Assembly (NCBI RefSeq): GCF_010131535.1
Contig: NZ_WUBS01000002.1
Location: 62,001 to 126,000 of the forward strand
Source: Acerihabitans arboris
Lineage (GTDB): Bacteria > Pseudomonadota > Gammaproteobacteria > Enterobacterales > Enterobacteriaceae
DNA: 64,000 bases
Reading direction: 5' to 3'
The notes beneath the pieces were generated by a model. The model was not told the origin of the DNA and searched no databases. It saw nothing but the letters and a program-made list of their open reading frames with translations. Position 1 is the stretch's first letter, and every line of letters starts with the position of its first letter. The translations under genes and the position numbers were made by a program. Below, in pieces: positions 8,052-15,929 of the stretch.

Positions 8052-8636
8052 ATGAGGGTCACCAAGGCACAGGCACGGGAAAATCGGACGCATATCGTGG
8101 AGACGGCCTCCAGGCTGTTCCGGGAACGCGGCTACGATGGCGTGGGCGTGGCGGAGCTGATGGCGGCGGCCGGCTTTACCCATGGCGGATTCTACAAGCA
8201 CTTTGGATCCAAGGCCGACCTGATGGCTGAGGCCGCGGCGAGCGGGCTTTCGCGCAGCGCGGTGAAGACCGGCGGTCTAGACATCGCCAAGTTCGTCGAA
8301 GACTACGTGTCCCGGGAGCACCGCGACGCCCGTGGCGACGGCTGCACGATGGCCGCGCTGTGCGGGGATGCCGCACGTCAGCCGGAACCTATCAAGGCCA
8401 CATTTGCGGCCGGGATCGAGAGCCTGCTGGCGGCCCTTGAAAGCGAAGGCATGACGTCGGGCGGTGAAGAGCAGCGCGGGGCGCGAGCCAAGATGATCGA
8501 CGTGCTCGCCCATTCGATCGGCGCTATCCTGCTGTCGCGGGCCTGCCCGGACGACTCCCCGCTCGCGGATGAAATCCTCGAGGTTTGCCGCGCTGAAATT
8601 CTTGCGCCGCTGTCACCGCCAGAGGCCGCCCGCTAA
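8052..8636 (+). CDS. TetR/AcrR-family transcriptional regulator
   Basis: A 194-residue regulator. The N-terminal helix-turn-helix is clear (TKAQARENRTHIVETASRLF, then GYDGVGVAELMAAAGFTHGGFYKHFGSKADLM); the C-terminal ligand domain is variable, as usual. ATG codons at 8004 and 8025 are possible, but MRVTKAQ is the standard beginning of this subgroup and ATG 8052 is preceded by GAGAGG at a suitable distance. It is divergent from the SDR at 7123-7911 and most likely controls it. A decayed transporter fragment follows it. Confidence 0.82.
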   Translation: MRVTKAQARENRTHIVETASRLFRERGYDGVGVAELMAAAGFTHGGFYKHFGSKADLMAEAAASGLSRSAVKTGGLDIAKFVEDYVSREHRDARGDGCTMAALCGDAARQPEPIKATFAAGIESLLAALESEGMTSGGEEQRGARAKMIDVLAHSIGAILLSRACPDDSPLADEILEVCRAEILAPLSPPEAAR

Positions 8637-8699
8637 CGGCAAAACTTCATGGAGGACATTCTAGCCGGGTCAAGACGCCGTGCCCTGGCGCAAAACGTC

Positions 8700-8850
8700 C
8701 ACGACCTGTCCGCAGCGCGCTGTTCGGTCCCGTCAATATGGCGGTGCTTTTCGGCGTCTTGATGCTCGCGCACCAGATTGTTTTTTTGGCGCATACCTGG
8801 GCGGCCAGGGTTGCCAACTCACCGGTGGCTACGACCGGGTCTGGCCGGAT
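8700..8850 (+). pseudogene. Remnant of an MFS transporter C-terminus
   Basis: Translation of 8709-8780 gives VRSALFGPVNMAVLFGVLMLAHQI, and a neighbouring frame continues with FFGAYLGGQGCQLTGGYDRVW up to about 8845. Together these match the last two helices of MFS transporters, which end in forms like LGGYVYDxTGSYDxVW. At least one frameshift, near the T run at 8780-8787, separates the halves, and the N-terminal ten helices are missing. It lies between the TetR gene and the LysR-linked SDR and is taken as decay of a transporter once coupled to one of them. Confidence 0.55.
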
Positions 8851-8921
8851 ACGCCAATCCCGATAGGCTCATGGCTAACGATATCGCCATGGATAGGCAC
8901 CGGCAACCCGCTCCACGGGCG

Positions 8922-9671
8922 TCAGACCTGGCCGACGCCGCCATCGTTCATCAGGTCCGCGCCCGTCATGTAGGAACTCTGATCGGACGCCAGGAAGAGC
9001 GCCGCGCTGGCAATTTCCCCGGCCCGGGCCAGCCGGCCGATCGGGATCATGCTCAGATACATGTTCACCAGGGCCTCGCGTTCTTCAGGGGTTGACGACT
9101 GGCTGTCAAGAATCGGGGTATCGGTTACGCCAGGGCTGAGCGTGTTGACCCGGATGCCGCGATCCTTGAATTCCGCCGCCCAGGTACGGGCATAGGAGCG
9201 CAGCGCCGCTTTGGTCGCCGCGTAGGTGGTATGGCCGGGAATCCCCATGACGTGCATGGCCGACGAGACCAATATGATCGATCCGCCCCCGGTCATCAGC
9301 GGCAGCAGCTTCTGCACCAGGAAGACGGGACCGCGGGCGTTAAGGTTGAATGTCTTGTCGAAGTGCTCAGGCGTGAGGGCGCCGATCGAAACCTGCTCCA
9401 CCAAGGCCGCGTTCGACACGATGATGTCGACGACCCCTTTTTCGGCCTTTACCGCCGCAGCGACGCGGTCAAGGTCCTCGAGGCTGGCGGCATCCGCCCG
9501 GATGGCGGTAGCGTTTTGTCCGATCAGCCTGGCGGCCTCGTCGAGCTGGGCTTGCCGGCGGCCGAAGATGAAAACGTGAGCGCCTTCCGCGACAAAACGC
9601 TGGGCGATCGCCAAGCCGATGCCGCTCGTTCCGCCGCTGATGACGGCAACCTTACCTGCGAGAATGGACAT
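8922..9671 (-). CDS. Short-chain dehydrogenase/reductase (FabG-like)
   Basis: A 249-residue SDR. It has the SGGTSGIG cofactor loop, the active-site Ser in ILVSSAMH and Y-x-x-x-K in TTYAATKAAL, plus a C-terminal TGADLMNDGG of the FabG-like class. The NNAG motif reads SNAA. ATG 9671 was chosen over 9728 because MSILAGKVAVISGG is the family start and GGAAGG precedes it. It is divergent from a LysR regulator, separated by a long perfect palindrome, which suggests LysR-controlled expression. Substrate unknown. Confidence 0.8.
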   Translation of the reverse strand: MSILAGKVAVISGGTSGIGLAIAQRFVAEGAHVFIFGRRQAQLDEAARLIGQNATAIRADAASLEDLDRVAAAVKAEKGVVDIIVSNAALVEQVSIGALTPEHFDKTFNLNARGPVFLVQKLLPLMTGGGSIILVSSAMHVMGIPGHTTYAATKAALRSYARTWAAEFKDRGIRVNTLSPGVTDTPILDSQSSTPEEREALVNMYLSMIPIGRLARAGEIASAALFLASDQSSYMTGADLMNDGGVGQV

Positions 9672-9747
9672 AAAACCTTCCGTTGGGTCATAAATGATGG
9701 AAGGATTGTAATTGCTATGACCAGGCATGATAATCAGCGTTTTTCCC

Positions 9748-9780
9748 CTAAGATCTATTCTTAATAAGAATAGATCTTAG
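9748..9780. promoter_or_regulatory. 33-bp perfect palindrome in the SDR/LysR divergent promoter
   Basis: Two perfect 16-bp arms (CTAAGATCTATTCTTA and its complement) surround one central base. The core ATTCTTA-A-TAAGAAT has the T-N11-A dyad form of LysR operators. It lies 50 bases before the lysR start. A hairpin function in RNA is possible but the AT-rich core and the divergent promoter position favour a protein-binding site. Confidence 0.65.
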
Positions 9781-9830
9781 CGCCGGCCCCGCCGCCGATG
9801 TCCACCAAATTTATGCTTCAGGGGAATGCA

Positions 9831-10721
9831 ATGGATCGATTTCACGAATTGAACGCCTTTATCGCCGTCGTTGAAGCGGGCGGTTTTTCCGCCGCGGCGC
9901 GTATAACCGGCGATTCGCAGTCCGCCGTCAGCAAGGCCATCGGCGCGCTGGAGAAGCGCCTCGGCGTGGTGTTGTTTAACCGAAGCACACGCAGCGTGAC
10001 CCTGACGGATCAGGGGCAGAGGTACTATGATCGGACTAAGCCGCTGGTTGACGAAATGGATGAAGCCGACGGCGAATTGACCAGCAGCACGTTTAATGCC
10101 TCGGGGCTGATTAGGATCGCCGCCGCCTCTACCTTCGGTCGCCTTCACATTCTTCCGCTTATACCCGATCTGTTGTCACAAAATCCAGGCCTTCAGGTAG
10201 ACCTTGTCCTTTCGGACTTCGTGCGGGGCATGGTGGAAGACAGGATAGATCTGGCGGTCCGGGTGGGGGCCGTCAATGAACTTGACGCGATTGTCCGGCG
10301 CGTGGCCGGCACTCCCCTGGTATGCGTGGGATCCCGTCGCTACTTCGCGCTACGCGGCATACCCAAAACCCCCACCGATCTGGTTGATCACAATTGCCTG
10401 GTATATAGCGGCATGACAAAGTCGGCGAATTGGTCTTTTACCGGACCAGGAGGCCGGTTCAGCGTGTCCGTCCGCGGAAATCTTTCCTCCAACAGCGTCG
10501 AAACCATCCGGGCCGGTGTCCTGGCCGGCGTTGGCATCGGCCTGTTTACCAAGGCCTCTCTTGCCGGGGAACTCCGGCATCCGGACGTGATCAGCGTTCT
10601 GGACGAATTTGTCAGCGACGTCAGGGACGTAAGCCTTATCTGGCCGCAACGTCGTTACGTACCGGCGCGGGTACGGCGTGCGACTGATTTTTTTGCTGCG
10701 GCCCTCCCGCAGCATATTTAG
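9831..10721 (+). CDS. LysR-family transcriptional regulator
   Basis: A 296-residue regulator with the LysR winged HTH at residues 1-60 (LNAFIAVVEAGGFSAAAR, SQSAVSKAIGALEKRLGVVLFNRSTRSVTLTDQG) and a periplasmic-binding-like effector domain. The subgroup with DLAVRVG and the effector-domain motifs seen here includes many regulators of adjacent oxidoreductases. ATG 9831 was chosen because AGGGGA lies just upstream; ATGs at 9798 and 9813 are less likely. It is divergent from the SDR at 8922-9671. Confidence 0.85.
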   Translation: MDRFHELNAFIAVVEAGGFSAAARITGDSQSAVSKAIGALEKRLGVVLFNRSTRSVTLTDQGQRYYDRTKPLVDEMDEADGELTSSTFNASGLIRIAAASTFGRLHILPLIPDLLSQNPGLQVDLVLSDFVRGMVEDRIDLAVRVGAVNELDAIVRRVAGTPLVCVGSRRYFALRGIPKTPTDLVDHNCLVYSGMTKSANWSFTGPGGRFSVSVRGNLSSNSVETIRAGVLAGVGIGLFTKASLAGELRHPDVISVLDEFVSDVRDVSLIWPQRRYVPARVRRATDFFAAALPQHI

Positions 10722-10804
10722 GCCAAGGGCGTCAATCGGCGCACCGGCCGACCCCCTATTCCATACCCTTACCCGGATGTACCAAATAAGGGTATGTTTT
10801 GCCC

Positions 10805-11035
10805 TTATTTTGCTTTCTGCAGGTCCGGTACGGGCGGTATTGCCTCGGCATGATCAAGGCTTTCGGCATCCAGGCGGAACGCATCCGGATAGTGCCGGGG
10901 ATCGGAACGACGCGGCGGCTCGGTCGAGCGCCAGGTGTACAGGCATTGCCCGCACTGGAACACAGTCCACACGTCCTTGACCGGGCTTTCAAACAAAACA
11001 CCCACGCCGGGATGCTTGCAACGAGGACAAATCAT
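10805..11035 (-). CDS. vdcD: Non-oxidative hydroxyarylic acid decarboxylase, small subunit D
   Basis: A 76-residue zinc-ribbon-like protein with two CxxC pairs (ICPRC and FQCGQC) and the family-typical stretch SPVKDVWTVFQC-LYTWRSTEP. This matches VdcD/EcdD/BsdD, the small subunit found with UbiD-type decarboxylases of vanillate, 4-hydroxybenzoate or protocatechuate. It lies 25 bases downstream of the large subunit gene on the same strand. It acts in the cytoplasm with subunit C. Confidence 0.88.
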   Translation of the reverse strand: MICPRCKHPGVGVLFESPVKDVWTVFQCGQCLYTWRSTEPPRRSDPRHYPDAFRLDAESLDHAEAIPPVPDLQKAK

Positions 11036-11060
11036 CTTATATTCCTTTTTCTGTATCAGC

Positions 11061-12488
11061 TTAACGGCTCCGCGACATCAACTGGTTCAACCGGTCGATC
11101 CACTGGCTCGTCTCGGGCAGATCGCGCACCGGCAGGCCGTAATTGCCGCGGGTATCCGGAGCAACGGGGGTCGTGGCGTCAATGACCAGCTTGTCGGTTA
11201 CTCCCGCGGGCGATGATCCGGGGTCCAGCGCGACAACCGACATATTGGGCAGTTGCACTAAATCACCCGCGGGGTTCACCTTGGTGGACAAGGCCCACAT
11301 GACCTGGGGGAGGTTGAATGGATCGACGTCCTCATCCACCACGATCGCCATTTTCACGTAGCCCAGTCCATGGGGCGTCGTCATGGCGCGCAGCCCCACC
11401 GCTTTCGCGAATCCGCCATAACGTTTCTTGGTCGAAATGATCGCCAGCAGGCCATGGGTGTACATGGCATTGACGGCCTGCACCTCGGGAAAATCAGCCT
11501 TGAGCTGCTTGTAAAGCGGCACACAGGTTGCCGGACCGATGAGGTAGTCCACCTCGGTCCAGGGCATGCCGAGATACAGGGACTCGAAGACCGGATGTGT
11601 TCTGTAGGACACCCGGTCGATCCTTATCACCGGCATTCTGTGTCCACCCGAATAATTTCCCGTGAACTCGCCGAACGGGCCCTCGAGTTCCCGCTTGCGG
11701 CTTTCGATCGCCCCTTCGATAACCACCTCGGAACCCCACGGGACATCGAAACCGGTCAGCGGGGCCGTCGCTACCGGATATGGCGCCTGCCGAAGCGCCC
11801 CCGCCATCTCGTATTCCGACTGGTCATAGCGCAGAGGCGTCGACGCCATGAGCGTGATGATCGGATCGTTGCCAAGGGTGATGGCGATTGGCAGGTCCTC
11901 GCCTCGTTCCTCCGCCGCCTTGAGATGGATGGCGATATCGTGGACCGGCACGGGCTGGATCGCGAGACGGCGCTTGCCCTTGACCTGCATGCGATAGATG
12001 CCGACATTTTGCTTGTCGAAATTATCCGGATCGTTCGGATCCCGCGAAACCACGGCGGCCTTGTCCAGATAGAAACCGCCGTCGCCATCGTTGAGGCGGA
12101 ACAGCGGCAGTATGTCGAAGAGATTGATGTCTTCGCCCTCGACGCTGTTTTCCCGCCATGGCGGATTTTCACGCCGCTCCACGGTTACGGGGAACGCGTC
12201 CCAGCGCCGGATAAACTCCGCAACCTGATCTTTGGTGGAGGTACCGGCCGCCATTCCCAAGGCGATAGCGTGGTTGGGCCACGACCCCAAGGTATTGAGC
12301 GCAACCCTGGCATCGATAAAACCCGCGATATTATCAAAATACAATGCCGGCGCTCTTTCCCCGATCCGGCCGGCCGCGTTGGCAGCCGCGGCCAGGTCCG
12401 GCTCGGCCTGGACCTGGTCTTTGACATGCAGCAGTTGGCCATGTTCATCAAGCGCCTGCAGGAACTGGCGCAAATCGTCGAATATCAT
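11061..12488 (-). CDS. vdcC: UbiD-type hydroxyarylic acid decarboxylase, large subunit C
   Basis: A 475-residue UbiD-family enzyme, the size of EcdC/VdcC. It contains the prenyl-FMN binding and catalytic region with Arg in YRMQVKGKRR and the two Glu of ELEGPFGEFTG. These enzymes remove CO2 from vanillate, 4-hydroxybenzoate or protocatechuate using prenylated FMN. The upstream reading to 12581 was rejected because its first codons fall on a MarR operator and family members start at MIFDDLRQFL (ATG 12488). The usual third gene, the UbiX-like prenyltransferase subunit B, is absent from this locus, so prenyl-FMN must come from another ubiX. It is divergent from a MarR regulator. Confidence 0.88.
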   Translation of the reverse strand: MIFDDLRQFLQALDEHGQLLHVKDQVQAEPDLAAAANAAGRIGERAPALYFDNIAGFIDARVALNTLGSWPNHAIALGMAAGTSTKDQVAEFIRRWDAFPVTVERRENPPWRENSVEGEDINLFDILPLFRLNDGDGGFYLDKAAVVSRDPNDPDNFDKQNVGIYRMQVKGKRRLAIQPVPVHDIAIHLKAAEERGEDLPIAITLGNDPIITLMASTPLRYDQSEYEMAGALRQAPYPVATAPLTGFDVPWGSEVVIEGAIESRKRELEGPFGEFTGNYSGGHRMPVIRIDRVSYRTHPVFESLYLGMPWTEVDYLIGPATCVPLYKQLKADFPEVQAVNAMYTHGLLAIISTKKRYGGFAKAVGLRAMTTPHGLGYVKMAIVVDEDVDPFNLPQVMWALSTKVNPAGDLVQLPNMSVVALDPGSSPAGVTDKLVIDATTPVAPDTRGNYGLPVRDLPETSQWIDRLNQLMSRSR

Positions 12489-12582
12489 GTTGAATCCCGT
12501 TTCCAGTGTGAAGAGGCTCGTCGACTCGCCTGCCCTTATGAACGAGGATAAGTCGTTGATGAAAGACAGGATAAAGCTCATG

Positions 12583-12596
12583 GTTCGTATACGACC
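12583..12596. promoter_or_regulatory. MarR operator site 1
   Basis: GGTTCGTATACGAC contains the perfect 10-bp palindrome TCGTATACGA (12585-12594). It lies about 95 bases upstream of the vdcC start and shares the TTCG-TACGA pattern with site 2. Confidence 0.6.
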
Positions 12597-12649
12597 TATA
12601 TATCCGGGCGAACGGTCTTAAGCCCGGGCTTGTTGGAAAAGTTTATTTA

Positions 12650-12663
12650 GTTCGCATACGAAC
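12650..12663. promoter_or_regulatory. MarR operator site 2
   Basis: GTTCGCATACGAAC has perfect 5-bp arms around CATA and follows the same pattern as site 1, 66 bases away. It lies just upstream of the marR gene, consistent with autoregulation and repression of the decarboxylase. Confidence 0.6.
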
Positions 12664-12693
12664 GTCAAGCCCGCCGGGCATCATTTCCGGGAT

Positions 12694-13206
12694 TTGCTTG
12701 TGCCGGCCAAACGCAGCAGCGATACTATCCAACCCGCCGAACGAGCCGGAACGGGGGAAATACTGGATAGGATAAAGTGGATGTTCGACAAAACCTTATT
12801 TCACCTCATGCGCGTCGTCCTGCAGGAGCATACCGCCCGCTGGGGCGCGCTGATGCCCGATCTCACCAAACCGCAATATGCGGTCCTGGAAGCGCTAGCC
12901 ACCTCGCCGGAAGGACTGGATCAAGCCACGCTCGGGCAGGCGAGCGCCACCACCAAGGCGACCCTGGCGGAAATGCTGGGACGCATGGAAGCACGGCAGC
13001 TGATCGTTCGGCGCACGGATGCCACCGATAGCCGCCGCCGCCTCATCCGGCTCACTGAACAAGGCCGTGATATCCTAAGCATTGCCCGGCCCGTGGCCGA
13101 ACAGGTCTCGAACAGCATATTGCAGACGCTATCCACCGATGAGCGTGAGGCCCTGGTGCAAACGCTGGCAAAGATGCGACATGGCATCCACGCGAAGGAT
13201 ACCTAG
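12694..13206 (+). CDS. MarR-family regulator of the phenolic acid decarboxylase
   Basis: A MarR-type winged-helix regulator, up to 170 residues. The DNA-binding part is clear (LTKPQYAVLEALATSPEGLDQATLGQ, TTKATLAEMLGRMEARQLIVRRTDATDSRRRLIRLTEQG by sections). The start is uncertain: TTG 12694, GTG 12700 or ATG 12781 with AGGATAAAG upstream; the family helix 1 (ILDRIKWMFDKTLFHLMRV) favours an upstream start. It is divergent from vdcC, with two matching palindromes between. MarR members of this type are commonly released by phenolic ligands, which suits a hydroxybenzoate decarboxylase. Confidence 0.82.
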   Translation: MLVPAKRSSDTIQPAERAGTGEILDRIKWMFDKTLFHLMRVVLQEHTARWGALMPDLTKPQYAVLEALATSPEGLDQATLGQASATTKATLAEMLGRMEARQLIVRRTDATDSRRRLIRLTEQGRDILSIARPVAEQVSNSILQTLSTDEREALVQTLAKMRHGIHAKDT

Positions 13207-13441
13207 CGTGGCCCTGCGGGTACGGCGCATCGACCGCAGCCATCTCCAGGTTGGGCAGATTCCGGCGGACAGGGCCGTTGGCTGACATGCCTTGCCATAC
13301 AGGATGGCCGCGCGTCTCCGGCAACGCCTGTCGCATAGTATGCGTTACGCATCAGTATGATAAATATCTCATCCCCTACTCTCCTGTTTTCTCTACAGTG
13401 GTTTATTTTTATGATAGGCATGATTTTTTTAAGGGCGCCTC

Positions 13442-13936
13442 ATGATCTGGCTAATACTGGCGACAATGGTTGTCGTTTTTCTTATCGGTTTTCGGATATT
13501 GAATTCTGACGCTCGCCGAGCGTCACAGGCGCTGACCAGGCGGCTGAATATTGAGCCGCTGTATGTGGAGTCCATGCTCAGCCAAATGGGGAAAATCCCT
13601 GGCGGCGAATTCGTCAACTATTTGCTGCATGACAGTGAATCACATCTTGGCAACGCGGCGGGCGTGCTGCTTATCTACCAAACCCTTATTGTCGATGACG
13701 CCGAGGAGAGTTTGGTATTCTGGCACTCGGTGCTGCGTAAAGCGCGGCTGCCCACCGAGCTGACGCATAAACATGTGCGTTTGGCGCTCGCATTTTTGCG
13801 TGAGCTGGAACCTGAAGCCGATGAGCTCGCCGCTTATCGGCAGCGTTATAACGCGCTGTTTGCCAGCGCCCCCAACGCGGACCCCGCGGTCAACGGCAAT
13901 GTGTACTATTTGGACGGCTTAGCCCCGAAGAATTGA
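13442..13936 (+). CDS. yicN: DUF1198 family membrane-anchored protein (YicN-like)
   Basis: A 164-residue protein whose beginning MIWLILATMVVVFLIGFR forms one N-terminal transmembrane helix, followed by a soluble helical part (VESMLSQMGK, ESHLGNAAGVLLIYQ, LALAFLRELEPE). The length and these segments match Escherichia coli YicN (DUF1198), a protein of unknown function found in Enterobacterales. It stands alone, with 235 bases before and 70 after. It is one of the better taxonomic markers of the window. Confidence 0.82.
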   Translation: MIWLILATMVVVFLIGFRILNSDARRASQALTRRLNIEPLYVESMLSQMGKIPGGEFVNYLLHDSESHLGNAAGVLLIYQTLIVDDAEESLVFWHSVLRKARLPTELTHKHVRLALAFLRELEPEADELAAYRQRYNALFASAPNADPAVNGNVYYLDGLAPKN

Positions 13937-14006
13937 GTCCTGGATCCGTTGCCTAGGGTTTTGACCCGCCTGGATGTTGATAGCCGCCCCGGGGCGGATG
14001 CCGCCA

Positions 14007-14792
14007 TCAGACCGCTACGTATTCGCCGGTGCCCTCGGGCCAGGGTGTCAGTAAATCGTAGCCGGACTCCGTAACCGCAATGGTGTGTTCCCATTGCGCG
14101 GAAAGGGAACGGTCCTTGGTCACCACGGTCCAGCCATCGGAAAGCACGCTGGTCGCGGCTCTCCCGGCATTGATCATAGGCTCGATGGTGAAAATCATGC
14201 CCGGTTTCAGGACCAGGCCGGCTCCGGGTACGCCATAGTGCAGCACCTGCGGCTCCGTGTGATAATCCTGGCCAACGCCGTGGCCGCAGTAATCCCTGAC
14301 GACTGAAAATCCCGCGTCTTCCGCTAACTGCTGTATGGCGGCGCCGACATCGCCGAGCGTTGCGCCCGGGCGTACCCGCTTAATGCCGGCAATCATCGAC
14401 TCATAGGTAATATCGACCAGACGCCGTGCCCGAACAGACGGCTCACCGACAAAATACATCCTGCTGGTGTCGCCATACCAGCCATCTTTCACCACCGCCA
14501 CGTCGATATTTACGATATCGCCGTTTTTGAGTCTCTTTGCCGACGGGATCCCATGGCAAACCACGTGATTCACCGACGTGCAGACCGTGCGGGTATAGCC
14601 GTGATAGCCGATGTTGGCGGGAATGACCTTCAGTTCGCTAATAATGTAATCGCGGCAAATGCGGTCAATTTCATCCGTGGTGATACCGGCGCGAACGTAG
14701 GGCTTTATGATTTCGAGCACTTCAGCCGCCGCATGACCGGCCGAGCGGGCCATTTCAATGTCGTTCAGGGAATGAAGTTTTACCACGGTCAT
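14007..14792 (-). CDS. map: Type I methionine aminopeptidase (paralogue linked to ParD-like gene)
   Basis: A 261-residue enzyme that removes the initiator Met from nascent proteins. All five metal ligands are visible: Asp in NIDVAVVKDG, Asp in YGDTSRMY, His in GHGVGQDYH, Glu in FTIEPMIN and Glu in QWEHTIAV. It overlaps the preceding ParD-like gene by ATGA, so the two are translationally coupled. The housekeeping map usually lies upstream of rpsB, so this is probably a second copy. The parD-like/map pairing recurs in enterobacteria; why is not known. Confidence 0.9.
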   Translation of the reverse strand: MTVVKLHSLNDIEMARSAGHAAAEVLEIIKPYVRAGITTDEIDRICRDYIISELKVIPANIGYHGYTRTVCTSVNHVVCHGIPSAKRLKNGDIVNIDVAVVKDGWYGDTSRMYFVGEPSVRARRLVDITYESMIAGIKRVRPGATLGDVGAAIQQLAEDAGFSVVRDYCGHGVGQDYHTEPQVLHYGVPGAGLVLKPGMIFTIEPMINAGRAATSVLSDGWTVVTKDRSLSAQWEHTIAVTESGYDLLTPWPEGTGEYVAV

Positions 14793-15034
14793 TGTCCTTC
14801 CCGCTGCAGGTTGGCCGGTTCATCATCAAGCAGCCTGGCAATATCGATGCCGCCTTGCAGCTCTGCCTGAACAAGTGCCCGGGTCAGTTCCTGATGATTC
14901 AGCTGCGGGTATAGCTCTGCGAGCATACCTATTTTAAGCCAGTGTTCAGCCTGGGCGTTTATTGAACGGCTCATTGCGATACTGGTGATGCGCAGATTCC
15001 CATGCATCAAATCCGAGATTTTGACGATACCCAT
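14789..15034 (-). CDS. ParD-like family protein (antitoxin-like)
   Basis: An 81-residue protein with a ribbon-helix-helix-like N-terminus (MGIVKISDLMHGNLRITSIAMSRSINAQAEHW) of the ParD-like family. It is the first gene of a two-gene unit with map, overlapping by 4 bases. No ParE-type toxin is adjacent, so a toxin-antitoxin role is not supported here; it may instead regulate the map paralogue. An AT-rich, TATA-containing region at 15055-15100 is the likely promoter. Confidence 0.75.
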   Translation of the reverse strand: MGIVKISDLMHGNLRITSIAMSRSINAQAEHWLKIGMLAELYPQLNHQELTRALVQAELQGGIDIARLLDDEPANLQREGQ

Positions 15035-15201
15035 ACCATGCCTTCATGCCATCTCTATATGAAACGTATATGGTTCATATAATCGCATATGTAATGCATG
15101 AAACACAATGGAAATTAGCCGCCACATAAACCATCAATGGACTGGCCTGCCCCAGGGCGGTGGTGATATTTTGTCCTCAACGCATCGACCCCCGATCGGC
15201 C

Positions 15202-15927
15202 CTAGCGAATATCCCGATATTCGGAGGTTGCGGGCTTTTTGCGGATCGCTTCGGACATAAAGTTTAAGACATAACACACCGCGGTGGGAATAAAACCTTC
15301 TTCTTTCAGGCGACGCGCCGACGTGTCCATCACCAAACCCAGGTCGAATTGTACCCGGCCCTCGCCGGCAAGACGCCGGGCGATATTGGTATCTTCGCCA
15401 TAAAATGCAATAGACGTATCAAATCCGCCAATGCGCAACAAGGCCTGTTTACTGGCGGCGAAATTACCGCCTACCGCCATATAGCGGGTGAGCCAATAGG
15501 TCGGTTTAGCCAGCGCCAGCCAGTAGAGTTTTACCAGGAAACTTTTAATCCCCGACAAATCGAAATAACGGTACGGACCGCTGACACAAACCAAATCTTT
15601 TCTTTTCGCATAGGCATCCAGCACTTTGCCAGGCCAGCCGGCCGGCATACGCGTATCGGCGTCGATAAAGGCCAGAATGTCGCCGGAAGCCGACTCCAGC
15701 CCCTTCTGGCGGGCACGGGTCAGTCCTTTTATCGGTTCGTAAACTACCCGTACATTCTCAAATCCGGACGCGATCGCCGAAGTCCGGTCGGTGCTGGCAT
15801 TATTGACGACGATAATTTCAAACTCTCCGGGTTTTGCATGCGCCGTCAGCTCTTTGATCGCATATTGCAGGCAGGTCGCAAGATACAGCTCTTCGTTATA
15901 AGCAGGAATTATCAAACTGAGCTTCAT
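15202..15927 (-). CDS. Glycosyltransferase family 2
   Basis: A 241-residue GT-A enzyme starting with LSLIIPAYNEELYL. The nucleotide-sugar and metal-binding DAD appears as AFIDADTRMP, followed by GGFDTSIAFYGEDTNIARRL, the acceptor-site motif with ED. There is no transmembrane segment strong enough for a processive synthase. ATG 15927 has GGAG upstream and starts 2 bases after the GT4 gene, the last gene of a dedA-GT4-GT2 operon. A lipid- or polysaccharide-linked acceptor is inferred from the DedA neighbour. Exact product unknown. Confidence 0.82.
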   Translation of the reverse strand: MKLSLIIPAYNEELYLATCLQYAIKELTAHAKPGEFEIIVVNNASTDRTSAIASGFENVRVVYEPIKGLTRARQKGLESASGDILAFIDADTRMPAGWPGKVLDAYAKRKDLVCVSGPYRYFDLSGIKSFLVKLYWLALAKPTYWLTRYMAVGGNFAASKQALLRIGGFDTSIAFYGEDTNIARRLAGEGRVQFDLGLVMDTSARRLKEEGFIPTAVCYVLNFMSEAIRKKPATSEYRDIR

Positions 15928-15929
15928 AA

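Noticed and set aside
11370-12551. 393-codon ORF antisense to vdcC
   Set aside because: Composition is rich in Arg, His and Gly without domain features, and the vdcC frame is fully conserved.
12489-12581. N-terminal extension of the UbiD-type decarboxylase
   Set aside because: The extra 31 residues have no family match and the first codon overlaps a MarR operator; MIFDDLRQFL is the normal start.
14789-15034. Toxin-antitoxin locus
   Set aside because: The antitoxin-like protein is paired with methionine aminopeptidase, not with a ParE-type toxin; no second toxin ORF is present.
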